Origin: Stercorarius parasiticus | Taxonomy: Eukaryota > Chordata > Aves > Charadriiformes > Stercorariidae | Reading direction: 5' to 3' | NCBI GenBank assembly: GCA_013396915.1 | Contig: VWZL01000904.1 | Span: 104,715 to 168,714, forward strand | Length of the DNA: 64,000 bases | Shown: in pieces, positions 27,061 through 40,900 of the stretch | How positions within the stretch are numbered: the first letter of the stretch is position 1 | Layout: each line of letters begins with the position of its first letter | The notes under the pieces: model-generated | Databases searched by the model: none | Told to the model about the DNA's origin: nothing | What the model saw: the letters and a program-made list of their open reading frames with translations, nothing else | Translations under genes and position numbers: made by a program

Positions 27061-30000
27061 ATTAAAGAATAAATGAAGACCAATGTAAAGAAGCAGCTTT
27101 GCATTCACCACAAAAAGTAAAAAGGTGACTTAATGCCTTCTTAACTCTTAGAAAATGACAAGAGACTTGAAAGAAGTGGCAAGAATAATAAGACTTAAGA
27201 TCAACAAAGTAACACCAAATTTGTGCTTGCAAACTCACAAGAATAAGTTGATGAAGGTTATCTAATAGTCAATAACCAGGAATATCAATGTAAGCATCTT
27301 AAATACCTAGCAACATTGATTATTAGTAGCTATTCGTTGAGGAGGAATATTAAGACATGAGAATTTAATTTTTGTCCTCTCAGGTACTGTTTAATTCTAA
27401 CAGCCACTGAAGAGAACCAATTTTAAGACAGCTATGCAAATCTCCAACAGGAGACCCTCCAGATGTAAGTACTTCTTTACAAGAAGTAACTAAATAAGCA
27501 CTGGAATGAATTTTGGGGTCAGTAAGAAAGTAAGATTAAGAAAAAGATTTAATAAGAAAGACTCAGGGAAAACATCTGTAGCAAATACAGTGAAATTCTC
27601 TCATCCCTGATTAGTGAGCAGTACACTGAGGTAAGACATGATGCACAGTCTCTATGAATATGAATTTCCCTCTGTTAGGACTTTGCAAACTGTTTAAATA
27701 CCTACCTTTTATGTACCCTTTAGGGACCCTCTGCAGCTACCACCATGTAAACTGAGACAGCACAGGTCAAGGTCTCTTGGAAGCACCTTCAGTTGGGCAC
27801 AGTCTTTTCAAGCAGGATATACATGCTTAAAAGTAAAAAATAGTTCCATTATAATGCCTAGCTGTTAGGCATTAGCCTGCTTACCAGCCCTAAAAATTCT
27901 TTGCAGGCTGGGAGGGCTCATCCTCTGTAGCTGTCTGGAAGGGATCCTTGGTGTTGCTGAGCTGCCGTTCCCCACCACCAGCTCCATCGACACCGATAAC
28001 AAAGATGACTCAATTCAATGACTCTATGATTCCTCACTAACCCTTGACCTTAGGCTTTTCCTTTAAGGTTTTACACTTTTCCATGCTGTGTTTTCCTCTT
28101 GAATGCTTCAACAGCTAATAATCCTGTCTCCACAATCCTATTTCTGTCCAAAATTTTACCTTTGTGACCCGTCTGCAGAGTTTCTCACAGATCTCTCTCA
28201 GCAGTATGAACCAAGGTCATGCAGCAGAGCTGTATCCGAGCTGGGACTTGGAGCGCTGGACACAGATGCAGGATCCCTGGGTTCATCTGGGTGTACAGGT
28301 TGTATACTCCTTGCTATTCTTTGTCTAATTCTGGGTCCCCCTTTGCTTAATACATATTCCTAGGAAAAGACTCTCTCCGTCTCTCCCAGAACTGACATAA
28401 TAACCTCAGGCAGACTGGAATAGAGTGCAGATCCCTGTCCATTACCAGGTCCAGCTCAGGGTCAATCATCCAAGATGACAAAGTCCTAACAGGCTGGGAA
28501 TTTTTAGAAAAGAAAAAGTTGTTTCTTTCCAAGAACAAAGTGAGATCTACTGCTAGTTCTGGGGCTGGGACTGTGTCTTTTAAGGCCTGGATTCTTAGCG
28601 AGGGAGCTTCGATGTGATATTCAAAGCTTTTTTTCTTTTTTTCTCACAGCCTGTTGTACTAAGGGACCGAAGTGCAGCCATATAACTAACATGATATAGG
28701 AAACATGGCAAGCTTTTAGCAATACGATGCTTCACAGCTGGTGTTTAATACAGCCGCTTGTTCAGTCGGCTGTGGCAGAACACATCACTGGCCAGATGCT
28801 GCCTTCTTCTGCAGGACAGGGGGGACCTGAGTGGTCAGTTTTCTCTCTGTCCTACCAGAGATTTATACACTCCAGGGGTCTTGGCGTGTGTGACTGGTTA
28901 TGCACTTTCTTCAGTGGTCATGGGAGCTTCACTTTTTCATGCCTGACCGGGAGGCTACACATTAATCACTGACTTAAGCATTATTTCAGGTACACATGAT
29001 GGAGAGTTGTAATGTTTGTAGTAAAGCTGCATTTACCAACCTTGGGTACTGTGCTGAAAAAGTGCTTTGAAACAAAGGAAGCACCTAAGCATCTCACTCC
29101 TATTATAACTATCAAGGGAGTGAGCAAGCAATCACTGATCACTCTGGTTACTTTTTGCTCAAGAAGCGCATAGTCAGCATGAGCCTTTTGACTACCAGCT
29201 GCGATAAAATCAGGCCACAGGATTTAGCATCACCACTGCCTACGGGTTATAATATCAGGGAATAGGCCTTATATTTTATCAAATTTATCAAATATATTTA
29301 TCACATATTTTCTCTAAGGCATTCGCATCTGCAAGGATCTGGCAAATTCCCTGAGAAATATTGAATTCTGTTGCACAAGTGTTAAACATCTGGGAAGATG
29401 TTGGGTTGGAGTTTGGCACCCAAGGCTTTTCACGAGAAAGTATAATGTATTTTTTTCTTATAAGGCCTGCATAAAGGACATTTTCATCTGAGAAAAAACT
29501 GTAAAAACAATTTAAACTGCTAAACAAAAGCAATATATAATTTTAATTCTGTGTTTTGGAATGAAAAGAAATGAATAATACAGAATGCAAGGGTGTTTCA
29601 TAGTGATCTGAGGCTTTACCATTGTGCCTGCTTCGACAGGCAAGGAGAGTCACAGAGATTTCTTCTAAGAGCCATCAATGTTCCTTTTCCAGCTGTCTGT
29701 ACTGGTAAGCTGAAATCACAACTACCGGAAGATACACAATGGATATGACATAGTGGTATTAATAAAAAGTTTAAGTTACACAAGAAGTTACCTAAAAGAG
29801 TCATCTGTCCTGAAGTACAATGGCAATAAATATACAATTAAATACTCCATGAATATATTCAGAAGGAGTACTGAAGAAGACCTGTTACCACAAAATGATC
29901 AAAATGAAAGGTCAATGTTAATGCCATGATATCTAATTAGTTCAGATTTTTAGAATTTTTACACTGATTGGCAAAAATGAGGTATTCCTACTACATTTCC

Positions 30001-30834
30001 CCAAGATAGCTACAGTTACAATTACATGTGAAATTTTTCCTGTCAAATCTGCTTTTGCCAGACATGCTATATCTGACAGCAATGTCTGACAATGGGCTTA
30101 TAGTTTGGAGAACATGAATTTAAGCAATTTAAAATTATATATGTGTCTACATACATGATAGTGAGTCCATATTAACTCCCAATCCAGAATAAAAAGTGTT
30201 AAAGCAATGAACAGGTACCCGGGTGGTCAATCTGTCTGTCTTGTGTGGTACAGAAGGTGAGGGATGCCAGCTACTGAGTCCTCATCATGTCTGCTGAGCT
30301 CTTCTTAGGTTGCTGATGACATGCTGGTTTTGGCATTCTTTATGATGGAAGTGTAATTCCTGTTCCTTCTCCGTTAGTTATGAAGACCTGCTCATTGGCC
30401 GTTGACTTCTGATCTAGGTGTCCTGAGAATCTGTACATGGATGCACTGAGATCCTGGAGACCTGCTAATACAGGTATCATCAACCCATGCCGTTTTTCTG
30501 TTGTTTCTTCTGGTGCTTCTGCATTTCCATTCACTCTCCGCTCGTACCAGCCTTCATGATTTGTTATAATTCCTTGCACAGATAATATAATCACAAAATG
30601 ATATCAATGAATCATGTGCTGACAGCTCCTGACACTTTGCTAAACAAAAACAAAACACCTGCACAGTTAGAAAACAATGTCAGAGTCACTGAAGAACTGA
30701 GAAAGGATGAGAAAGAGACAAATTTGGTTTAAAAAAGGCCTATCGGTATACTAGGAGCTGCCACCACTTCCTGAAAACAACACTGTTCATCTCTGTAATG
30801 AGAAACTACGGTCATCGATGGCTGTTTCTCAGGA

Positions 30835-30985
30835 GGTTGCCCCATGGATTCCCCAACATCGAGCACTTCTAAGATTCAGCTGGACAGGGTGCTGGGCCAT
30901 ATTGTCTAGATTGCTTTTGCCAAGAAAGGTGGGACCAGGTGATCCTTGAGGTCCCTTCCAACATGGTATCCTAGGATTCTATGAC
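30835..30985 (+). mobile_element. CR1 LINE 3'-UTR fragment
   Basis: The stretch CAGCTGGACAGGGTGCTGGG, then TTGCCAAGAAAGGTGGGACC, GATCCTTGAGGTCCCTTCC and a tail GGATTCTATGAC matches the 3' end of a CR1 subfamily. That subfamily differs from the one at 24.9 and 49.8 kb. Only about the last 150 bp are present. Confidence 0.85.
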
Positions 30986-33900
30986 CTACACAAGAGTCAT
31001 TCTCAGCAGATAAATATGAGAGACAAACAAAGGTTTTTAGGAGGCTGGGGAGGAGGAAGGACTGGGAAACGTACCTGAGAAGGCCACAGGCAGGGACCAA
31101 GCACCGCAAATTGGCCATGGCACAAACAGGTATCTGGACCTGCCACCCCCAAAAGCAGCCATGCTAAGGGACCAGCAACTCATTCATCCAAGAGCAACTC
31201 AAAGATTACACGAACGCTGTTAGCATAGTATTTACTTGGCTGTTTCTTAATGTATTTATAATGGCACAACATATTACTGCTATTTTTAATATTATTATTA
31301 ATCCCCAGCAGGAAAGGGAAAAGATGACACTGGGCGACAAAGACTGAGCTTGCCAGGCAGAACATCTGCGTACAGCCCAGCAGAGCCCTTGAAGCTCCAT
31401 CCTGTTGACTGGAGACAAACACGGACTAAGCCTGATGCCTGGCAGGATCCCCAGCACTGCACAGCCACAAGTGGAGGATACTACTTGTTTCTTAGACAGT
31501 GCCTAGCTCTGGGACGTTCTTGGTCATGCCTGGAAGCTGATTACCAGACATCTAAGCCCTCTGTCACTAGTGCCGGGTCATGTTGGAGCATAATTCCACA
31601 ATTCCACCCTGACAGCGCAATCCCAAGCCTCTCCTTGCCCCTGTGCTGTGCAGGGTGAGGAGATGCCAGAGACCCGTTCTATGAGATCCTCAGAAGCCAT
31701 GTAAGATTTGATTGCACAGAAAAAAGGTTTGGGCTCAAGCAGAGCAGCTGACCTCTCCCGAGACACCCACTCATTTCTGCCTGGAACACCAAACTGTATG
31801 TCTTTCTGTGTCTAAGGACACTTTGCCTTCCTAACAGACAGAGCAGCTTGGGAGCCAGGATGCCTGTGTATTATGTGGAAAATGCAAGTTCAAGACCCTA
31901 CTTTAAATCAGGCCCAAGTAAAGATTTGAAAATTAATTTTCTGGGCTCCATGCGGTACACTACTCTGTACGCACACTGGCATTTATGCAACTGGTCCCTG
32001 GGCTGTGGCGAAAGCTGCATCCAGCTGAAGCACACCTCGAGCACAGCTGAAGTCTGGGGATACGCTGACATGGTGGAGACCCTTCCAGCTGCATTGAGGA
32101 TCCTATTTCTGGAGCTGTCAGTTAATATCTCTCCTGAATGATTAATGGGCAGCTCATTAACCATGGAGTAGTGTCAAATCACAGATGGTTCTGTACATGC
32201 CTGGTGGGAAGATTATAGACACTTATGGATTGAGACAGCCAGGTAGTACCAATGACAGTGGTATTACATGGAGATACGTATAAGACCTCAGTCTGCTTGA
32301 TGAGTTTGACCTATATTTGCCAAGGGTATGGCTGCAGTACTTTCAAGGTTTGATATTTTGAATTGCCTAGTGCTTTTCCATCAACAAATTTCTATTGTTG
32401 TTGATAAAGCCGTCAATACTTCAATTCAGATTCAGTTACACATAATCAGATGTCACAACTGAGGCACTGAAAACAACACTCAGAGCTCAGTTCAGTAATT
32501 CATAGAAAAAGTAAGCATAAAGACAAAAAGAAGGTGCTACCCCAAATTTCCTTAGATGATCACAGGGAGGATTAAAGAACATTAATTCTATCATCACTCA
32601 TCTCATCATAAGGTCAACTGCATCTAAAGGCTAAGTAATACGCTTTTCTGTAATACTGAGATCTTCAGGGAAATACGATCGCTGCATCCTGTATCAGCTG
32701 GGAAATGTCAATTGGAGGAAGTGAACCAAACAAGCCAATAAGGTTTATTCTACTTTCAGAATTATACAAAATTCAAAGCAGATACATAGAAAACTGTTAG
32801 AAAGAAAAAAAATAATAAATGTGTTCCACTGCCAGGAGTAAGTTACGGTTCTAGAATCAGCTAAGTGCGGGAAAAGACTTTGTATTGAACTTCTTCAACA
32901 CATTAACTCCAGATGCAGCCCAAAGCACTGATCTCTCTATCAGACATTCACTAGGGTTTGTAATGCCAGCAGGTAGTAACACTTTTCCTACTTCAAACTG
33001 ACATCAAGGGTTTATCATTTGTCCTTCATGTAGACAGCAGGACAATTGACACTCCACAGAGACATTATGAATAAAGCCAAACACCGTAGGATTATTAAAT
33101 AGTCCGGGCAACTTTCCTCATCTTCCTAAGAGCAGATTTTGCACACTCTAATGTTCTACAAATATATTACTGTCACAATGACTTGCTGTTGAGATTTTTA
33201 GTCCAAGCATAATGAAAAAAGTGGTCCTGTGCAAATCGAAGGACTACAGCGTGAAGAACTTTCGGTAACAGTTGCTGACCTTTCACGGTAGAAAACTGTT
33301 AGAGCAGTGAAACTAGGAATGAGGATTTCTCAGCGGCTGCTGAGGGGTTATACAGCCTTTCATCTGTGTACTAATTCAAATCCTGCCTGGACCAGTGTTC
33401 TTCTTGCAGCCACACTCAGCTGACAATTACCCTGCTAAAGCGAAATCATTGCCATCAGCTTGAGTGTGGGAAAAAATGTTAACTCTTAGTCTTTTTTTTT
33501 TTTTATTATCCAATATAATCACAGTTCTGTGGTACTTCTCGAAACAGCCTCAGCATCATAGCATAAGGCACCTGGTCCAGTAGCAATGAAAGTTACAGAA
33601 CTGATCAGAAATTATTGCTTTACAGCAATAAATTTAGAAGGCCTCCATCTGGCTTCACATCTTAAAAGTCATCAAAACCAATCTTCTGTTTTCTTTTCCA
33701 TAGTATGAAGAATACAACCGCTCTCTGCAGCTTGCAGTGTAATCTTCTACCCATACTTCCTGCCAGGCACCTAAATGTCAATAGACCTTGACATAGCTTT
33801 CGCTTTAAATCAAAATCCAACCTTTTCACTTTATACCTAGTGTGAAAATACCAGTCCATGCTCCTGTCATCTCCCTCTTTGACCCATATAACCTTCTCTT

Positions 33901-36900
33901 TATGGCCTCCCCATGACCCACATAAATCTTTTCTGTTTCATCGAAAATAATAAAAAGGAATGAAACAGAAGGACAAAGTTTGTAAGGAAAGCGATGCCTA
34001 AACCAATCTGCATACAACTATTGTGTTCCAAAATCCGCAGCCTAATGGATATATGCTTTCTAATTGCCTGCAATCATGGATAAATAAGAGGCTACATTAC
34101 TACAGGCTGGTGAAGAGAAGGTGTGACTTATCATCTCTATTTGGACTGCAAGTCATAAAAGAGTCAGAATAAATTTTGAATCCCTCAGTGCTTGACACTT
34201 AGAGAAGATGACAGATACTGGCAAAAGGAGTCCCCAGAGACCATGAACATGAGCAATTAGCACCACCTATTAAATATTTTCAAGATTTTCTGCAATGAGA
34301 ACAGATAGACAATGTGTTTTTACAATTTAGTCAAAAGCACTAGAATGCAGATGCTCAGACAAAATTGGTTTCAAACTTAGTAATCTCCTGTCACCCCTTT
34401 TTTAGGAGTTTATTCTCCACATCCTCCGAAGCATTACATATTAGAATCCATTTTCAAATGGTCTGTAATGGAGTTGCCTTTTCTACATGTTTGCATTTAA
34501 TTACAAAGTTTGTCTGAACAGTCATTGCTGGTTTGTGTACAGAGGTCTGCGATGGCATGTGACACTGAGGCATAAAACCTGGCTTCTACACGCTGAAAAT
34601 CCAACCTTCATACTTAGAATAGTCTTATCAAAAAACAGGATGCCAACTGCAGGAACTTATTGCCTCCTCTGTTTGCTGGGATACGCATTTAGGGCTTTAC
34701 CTGGCCGGGCCCTGAACGTGCTGCTCCTGGCACCGTGAAGCAATCAAGCGTGTGGGTAAACTGAAACAGCTGGCTCATCTCATTGCGCACCCAGGTACCA
34801 CATGTGAGCGTACAGGGCAGCACATGATTCAGCGCTTCATGGGATATCAGGCAGAATGTGCACTGTCACACAGCTCAGACTAAGGGGGAAGTGAAACACT
34901 GAAATACTTCAAGAGTGTATTTGTGTTTATGCATATATGTATACATACATACTTTTGTTTACATAGATATAAACGCATGTTTGAGTGTGTGTCTGTTTTG
35001 TGCATTTATATTATCATGGGTATTGGGTATTTTATCTAAATGACAAAGTTTGAGCCTTGCTCTGTTCTAATACTGATGAGTTCACAGCCATAGATGAAAC
35101 AATTGCAGACCATATTTATAGACACTTCTGAAAAGAAGTTACACTTCCCTAATGCATAAAATGTGTAATTTACACTACCCCTGCTCTGGAGAAAGGACTG
35201 TGATTACACAAAACAGCAAATAGCCCTCTAAGGGAAGCAGCCTCCACCCCACTTGAATGTGAGCATTGGTAAAATAAAATGTTTTGTGAGCTAAGATGTT
35301 ACCAATAAATTTTGAATATACTGGCATAAGTATTTATCTATGTTGTACATTTCTTTACAGCTTCTATCACAGTCATCTTTGTATCGCTGCTGGAACATAA
35401 GGCCAGTCAGTATGGAAAAGGTTGAACTTTCCATCGCAAAAGACATCTCCCAAGACACTCACGGGCTGTGTGGTTTTGGCAGGAAATTCCATACATCTTG
35501 ACAGAGACAGCGCATTTTCACAAAAGGATTTTCCTTTTCGGTTTCTGCAGAAATCTGTGGAAGTTACCACCAGCTACAATGGGAAGAGAAGTGGCAAGAA
35601 TAAGAAGGCACAAGATCCTTTCCTGCCTTTGCTGTTGAACTTCTGCAAGAATTTCAGTAATTCGTTTCATATTTCCATGTCTTAATTATTCCAGCTGTAA
35701 AATGGGGATGACCATCCCTGCTGTCCTTCATGACATGCCATGAAATCCATTCATGAAAACTAGTATTTAAACATCACCTATCACTAAATCTATGAAAAAA
35801 AAATTTCAGTAACTTTTTGTGGGTGAGTTTAGATCGAGTGCTCTAATACTAATCTGGCTGTTACTATTATTATTTAGATCTATATTATTATTAAACATAC
35901 ACATAAAAAAATATATAGCTTCCATGTTTCATGTGTCTCAGATTTTTATCACCATGGTCACTGGAGCCATTAAGGTGAGATATGTCAGTTTTAATTACAT
36001 GTATTTACAACTGTATTTCTCAGTTTACACATCACGAGTGATATTTCTCACTGCATGAATTTTCAGACTGGTGACAGAAGCTAAATGCATTTTCCTTTAA
36101 AAGTTTGTGTAATCTGTGAAACACAAAGGCATTAGGCAGTTATATTTTTCTGAATCACGGTGTCTTTTGTAATGACAGCTGTGTATTTAGTTCAACAGTG
36201 AAACTCAAACTGTTTTGCTAATGAAAAGGGAGCCAAATAACCATGTGCTGGAATGAATTGCAGGCTATTGAAAGCGGACAGTTGGCTCATTAAATGTACC
36301 CCTCATGAATGATGTCCCTTCCCTTTTAGACTGGCACTGAAATAATCCAGATTTACTTTGTATTCTACAAAGTATTTTTAGGCCCTTCTATGACCAAGAT
36401 AAGATACAGGAAATACATTCCACAAATAAAATGCAGTTTGTTAGCTTGCAACAGCAAAACTTCAGCATTTACCAAACAAATGCATGTAGCTTTTAGGATA
36501 AGTGACTTTAAGTGTAATTATTTATAGGATTTCCTGTGGGTTTGCCACTACCATTGGACTGATACATATGCACTAGAAAATTTATGAAATTTTGGCAATG
36601 TTGGGAAGAATGATTGCCCCTATTTTTCAGATACAGGTGGAATCATGGCCTCACTGAAAGCAATGGAAAAATTCTACTACATATCAAGGAAACGATACTG
36701 TAGACAGGGAATTCAAGCTCAGAAACACTAAATAAAGTTGTCCAAGATGAACTGAAACATTTTAATCAGTTCTCAGTAGAGTCAGCTGCAACTATGACGC
36801 TTTCTTTCCCTTTGAAGAGTTTAGTTTTATTCTCTCCTCTGTCTTCAGCAACTCTCACCGTGAGTTCTGCTTGATGTTGCTGAGATATTTTTACTTTTTC

Positions 36901-37349
36901 CTGTTTTCCTTCTCCAGGCTTTGTTCATTTTTCATCATTTGTGTAAATCTTATTGCTTCTTGCCTCGGATATGCTTCCATAAAAATCTGTAGTCATCTCA
37001 ACCTCTTGCTCATTTTGTGGCAGGACTGCTCACTCTTCACGAATAACAGCTGAGCAGCCTGGTCCCTTTGACACTGGTCCCTGACTAAAAGGTTCTCAAA
37101 GATCTGAGTCAGCCCAAAAAGTTCCTCTCGAGCAAGTGCTGAGCTGATGAAGAGAAATACTGAGCTGCCTTTTTAAGGCCCCATTACACGGAATACACAA
37201 AAACATGTTCTGATTAGCGCCCCAGATCCACAGAGCATTTAATGAGCGTGATAACTTGAACAGCTGTCAAGGGGTGTATAAATTACTCCAAAACCCCTCT
37301 ACTCCGCAGTTCAGTGTAAAATTTGGAGAGCATAGCACCACTGTAGGGC
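30986..37349. other. Intergenic, no gene seen
   Basis: A slightly GC-richer patch at 31330-31770 has overlapping short frames on both strands but no recognisable protein. A T-run lies near 33489-33504 and a TATG/TACA-rich patch near 34930-34985. I see no repeat family, RNA gene or exon structure. Confidence 0.5.
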
Positions 37350-37966
37350 CATACCATTCGCAGACAGCATCCCGGGCTGCATGAGGAGAAGTGTTGCCAG
37401 CAGAGTGAGGGAGGTGATCCTTCCCCTCTGCGCAGCACTGGTGAGACACATCTGGAGTGCTGGGTCCAGCCCTTTGCTCCCTGGTACAAGAGTGACATGG
37501 TTATACTGGAATGAGTCCAGCAAAGGGGCACAAAGGCGATCAAGGCTCTGGAGCTCACAAGGATGTGAGAAGAGATTGAGAGAACTTTGATGGGTTAGTT
37601 TGGAGAAGAGAAGTCTCAGGCAGGTTGTTAGCGATACGTATACATGTCTGATGTGGGGTTAAAGACTGAGCCAGGCTTTTTACAGTGACCTCCAGTGACA
37701 TTTGGTGAAGGACAAGAGGCAATGAGTTCAAATTGAAATAAACTCCATGTAAGCATATGAAAAAACTTTTTTCTGTGAGGGTGATTGAACACTGATACAG
37801 GTTGCCCAGAGAGGACGTGTAGTCTCCATCCTTGGAGATATTTAAAGCCTGACTGGACACAGCTCAGAGCAACTGCTGCAACTGACCCTGCCTTGGGCAG
37901 GTGGTTGGACAAGGTGATCTCCAGAGGTGCCTTCTAGCCTCAGCGATTCTGTGATTCTCCTCCCCA
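37350..37966 (+). mobile_element. CR1 LINE 3' fragment, older subfamily
   Basis: CATCCCGGGCTGCATGAGGA, GGGAGGTGATCCTTCCCCTC, then CATCTGGAGTGCTGGGTCCA are classic CR1 ORF2 sequence. These are followed by ACAAGAGGCAATGAG, CAGGTTGCCCAGAGAGG, TCCTTGGAGATATTTAAA and a tail GATCTCCAGAGGTGCC ... GATTCTGTGATTCT ending at about 37966. Frame breaks are frequent and the middle (about 37625-37680) is disturbed. It is intermediate in decay between the 49.8 kb and 11.9 kb copies. Confidence 0.92.
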
Positions 37967-40900
37967 AGGCAGTGAGTTTTGGCATGTAGCACAGCTCCTC
38001 CTTCTGAATTGTGCCCCTCCTTCTGCCAAAGATACACCACCTTGAGCCAGATACTAACCTCCTGTTTTCCCAAATTACCTTCTAATCTCCGCAACCTTCC
38101 TCTTTGGGCACCGATCTTGAAAAAAAGTGTATTTTCGACATGCAAATGTAAGGAACAGTCTTTATAATACCAGTTTTCCCATTTATGACTACCACACTCA
38201 GATTTAGATGGTTAGAACTCCTTCCATAAGTCGGCAAGCTTTATGTCTAATAATATCTAAAGCTAGAAAAAAAAAAAAAAGGCTATTGACATGTTCCTAT
38301 AGATAAACAGGTATCTAAATATGGATTAGATCTAGATTTGAAACATATGATTATACAAGTTTATTATGTTTCAATCAATTTTTATTTTCATGAAACTTCT
38401 ACGACTTATTACAACCACATGCACAGAAGTCAAGAAAACATCTGACAGCATAGCTTGGAAAAAAAAGATGTACTATACAAAACAATGTGTGGATGACAGC
38501 TGCTACTCCCCCCTTAAATCTCATTCTGTCATTCTTGTGTTGAATAGTATCTTCTTTTGCTTACCATTCAATACCGATGAAGGTGGCTTTGAAGCTGAAC
38601 TGCTTGTGCTACATACGTTTTCCTTGCTGATATTGTACAATAGTTTATTTTTCTCAAAAAGAACCAGACAAACAATACACAATACTCAACCCACCTGTGG
38701 AAACACTGATGAACAATGTGAGAACACCTCAATAACTTACATTAGTACAAAGATTGAAAATCAAGACCGGATTCAGACCTTACTTCCTCAAAGCTGGAGG
38801 TATTTTGGATGCACCGTTCCAGTTGTTATCTACCTCTACTTTAGTATGCTTTTAAAAAACCCCTGAGAGCCTGGTCCTCATAATCCAGAAGAAGCGTGGC
38901 AGCGCTCGCAATAATCGCAGGGAATCCCCGGATTTGCCATTATTGATGGGTAGTGCTCACATTCCCCTGCAGAGTTCGGCGGGGAAGTCAATCAATGGGT
39001 GTTTAACTCAGGCTGGCATCCTCTGCACTCACTCCCGTGGTTTCACGGCTCCCGCCTCCTGCCAGCACCAACTCCAGAGCTTTTTTTCTGCAGGGCTGGC
39101 AGCTGCCTCCATGCCTCTCTGTTCCAGCCAGCGCTGCACAGAGACATCTCTGAAGTGCTGGCAAGAGAATTTAAAGAGATTCCAGCAGGCAGAGGAGATC
39201 CCCCGCCAGGCTAAAGGAGCAAAGGACTGAGGGAAGAGGAATCACTGGGCTATTTAATCCTTTATTTTCATGTCTGCATAAAGGACAGCAGGAAGCATGT
39301 GGTACCAAAGGAAAGAATTTTCCATCAAAAAGTGGCGCAATCCTTTCTGTAAGCCTTTCCATGCTCTCAGAAAGAAGTAACTTTTGTTTCTCGGAGGGAT
39401 CAAAAGGAGTCTGCCAGGGGTGAGAAAAGAAAGGTAGAAGTTAACCTCCTGACATGGCAATAGGATAAGCCAGTGTGAAGGAAGATTATACTGCAAAGAC
39501 CTTCCAGGGCTGAGAAGAAAATTGTCTTTGGTTCAGCAAAAGAGGAAATGTAACAGCGGAGGATTAAGAAGTGAGGGAACACAGTAACAATGTCAAAACA
39601 GAGAGAGGCCCCTTCGCAGTAGCATTTTGAATAAACAAAGCCGTAGGGGTCACAGTGAGGGACAAGAATAACTGTCAGAACATGACTTTAGGTCATACAG
39701 TCAGAAGAGAACTGTTAGGCCTAGGAGCTGCTGGGCTACATGTGGTAAGACTTCAACACCATCAAGTGGGAATGAAAAGAGAAGGGAGACAAAGAAAACA
39801 TGAGTTGAAACATGGTATCCAAAGCCGTATTTGTTGATAAGGGCAGCCAGGGAAAATATATAGAGTCAAGGAGAAAAAACACAGATGGAAACCTAGCACA
39901 CTCTCAGCGGCAGAAAAGGAAGATTCAGCACTACAGATTCAAGAAGCAGAAGTGAAGAATTGGGAAAGTATTTTTTAAAACAAGAGGGTTTTTTTAAAGT
40001 TTTTACTAGATTTCCGAAGAGGAATGAGAGTTTCAAAAGCAGTCCATCAGTCAAGAGACAATGATGAAACACAGGCCTTCATGTTTGAGATGCTAACTAG
40101 AGATACCAACGTGAGCAGCTCCAGATGATGGCAGAAGGAATGAGCCACACAGAAGGAGGTGTAGGACATAATCAGAGCAGTTTTGGACAGCATTTTGGAG
40201 AGGTTAGAGATGGCAGGAATGATAGTACAGGAAGGGAATCCAACTGGGTTTTCATGACGGGGAAGGTCAGTGACTACCTACATTTATGAGAGGAAACTTA
40301 AGGACCTTGAGAAATAGATGGGAAAAAAGAAGGCAGGATGAAGTAGACACACATGGTGGTAAGGGAGGGGATAATGAGAGAGGAAGGAAGAGAAAAGATG
40401 AAGTGAAAATTTCTGTGACAGCAGACTGAGAAGCAAATGTGGAAAAGGTTAATGATAGAAGTAATTCATGCTGTATTTTAACTTGTTTTTTTTCTGCAGA
40501 GGCAAATGAGATGGTTGTGGTAGAATACTTTCTGATGGGAAGCTCAAAGAAAAACGCCCAGAGAAGTACCAATAAAGCAAGTCATGGGTTTTGTAGGAGA
40601 AAAACTGGATGCATATCTGTGCGTGAAGTGAAGAGATGAGGACACAGTGATAGACAGCGAAAACGTCAGATTAAGTATCATCAGGGAAAGGTAGCTCAAG
40701 GGTGAACATGTTGATGTAGAAGTGATAATCATTGCCCTGTAGTCAATGTCTTATCGGTAATCAGAGTTAGCATTTCTCATTACAGCAGTACAACTGAAGT
40801 CCAAAAATTGATCAGAAAGCTTCTCAGATCAGTGCGGTCATGCAATAAACAAATGGCTCTCAAAAGAAGATGAACCAAGTAGGAAGGAAAAAAACCCACA

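Larger units (their letters stand above)
25423..30834. other. Intergenic, no gene seen
   Basis: AT-rich with short frames. It contains a 10-bp hairpin (25853-25876), a small 16-17 bp tandem repeat (27012-27060) and several short inverted repeats near 26298-26366. A segment near 28000-28033 ends in GACTCTATGATTC, which hints at a CR1-type tail, but the sequence before it does not match CR1. Confidence 0.5.

Noticed and set aside
27880..28035. Segment ending GACTCTATGATTC, like a CR1 or CR1-mobilised SINE tail
   Set aside because: The sequence upstream matches neither CR1 nor a tRNA-derived SINE head.
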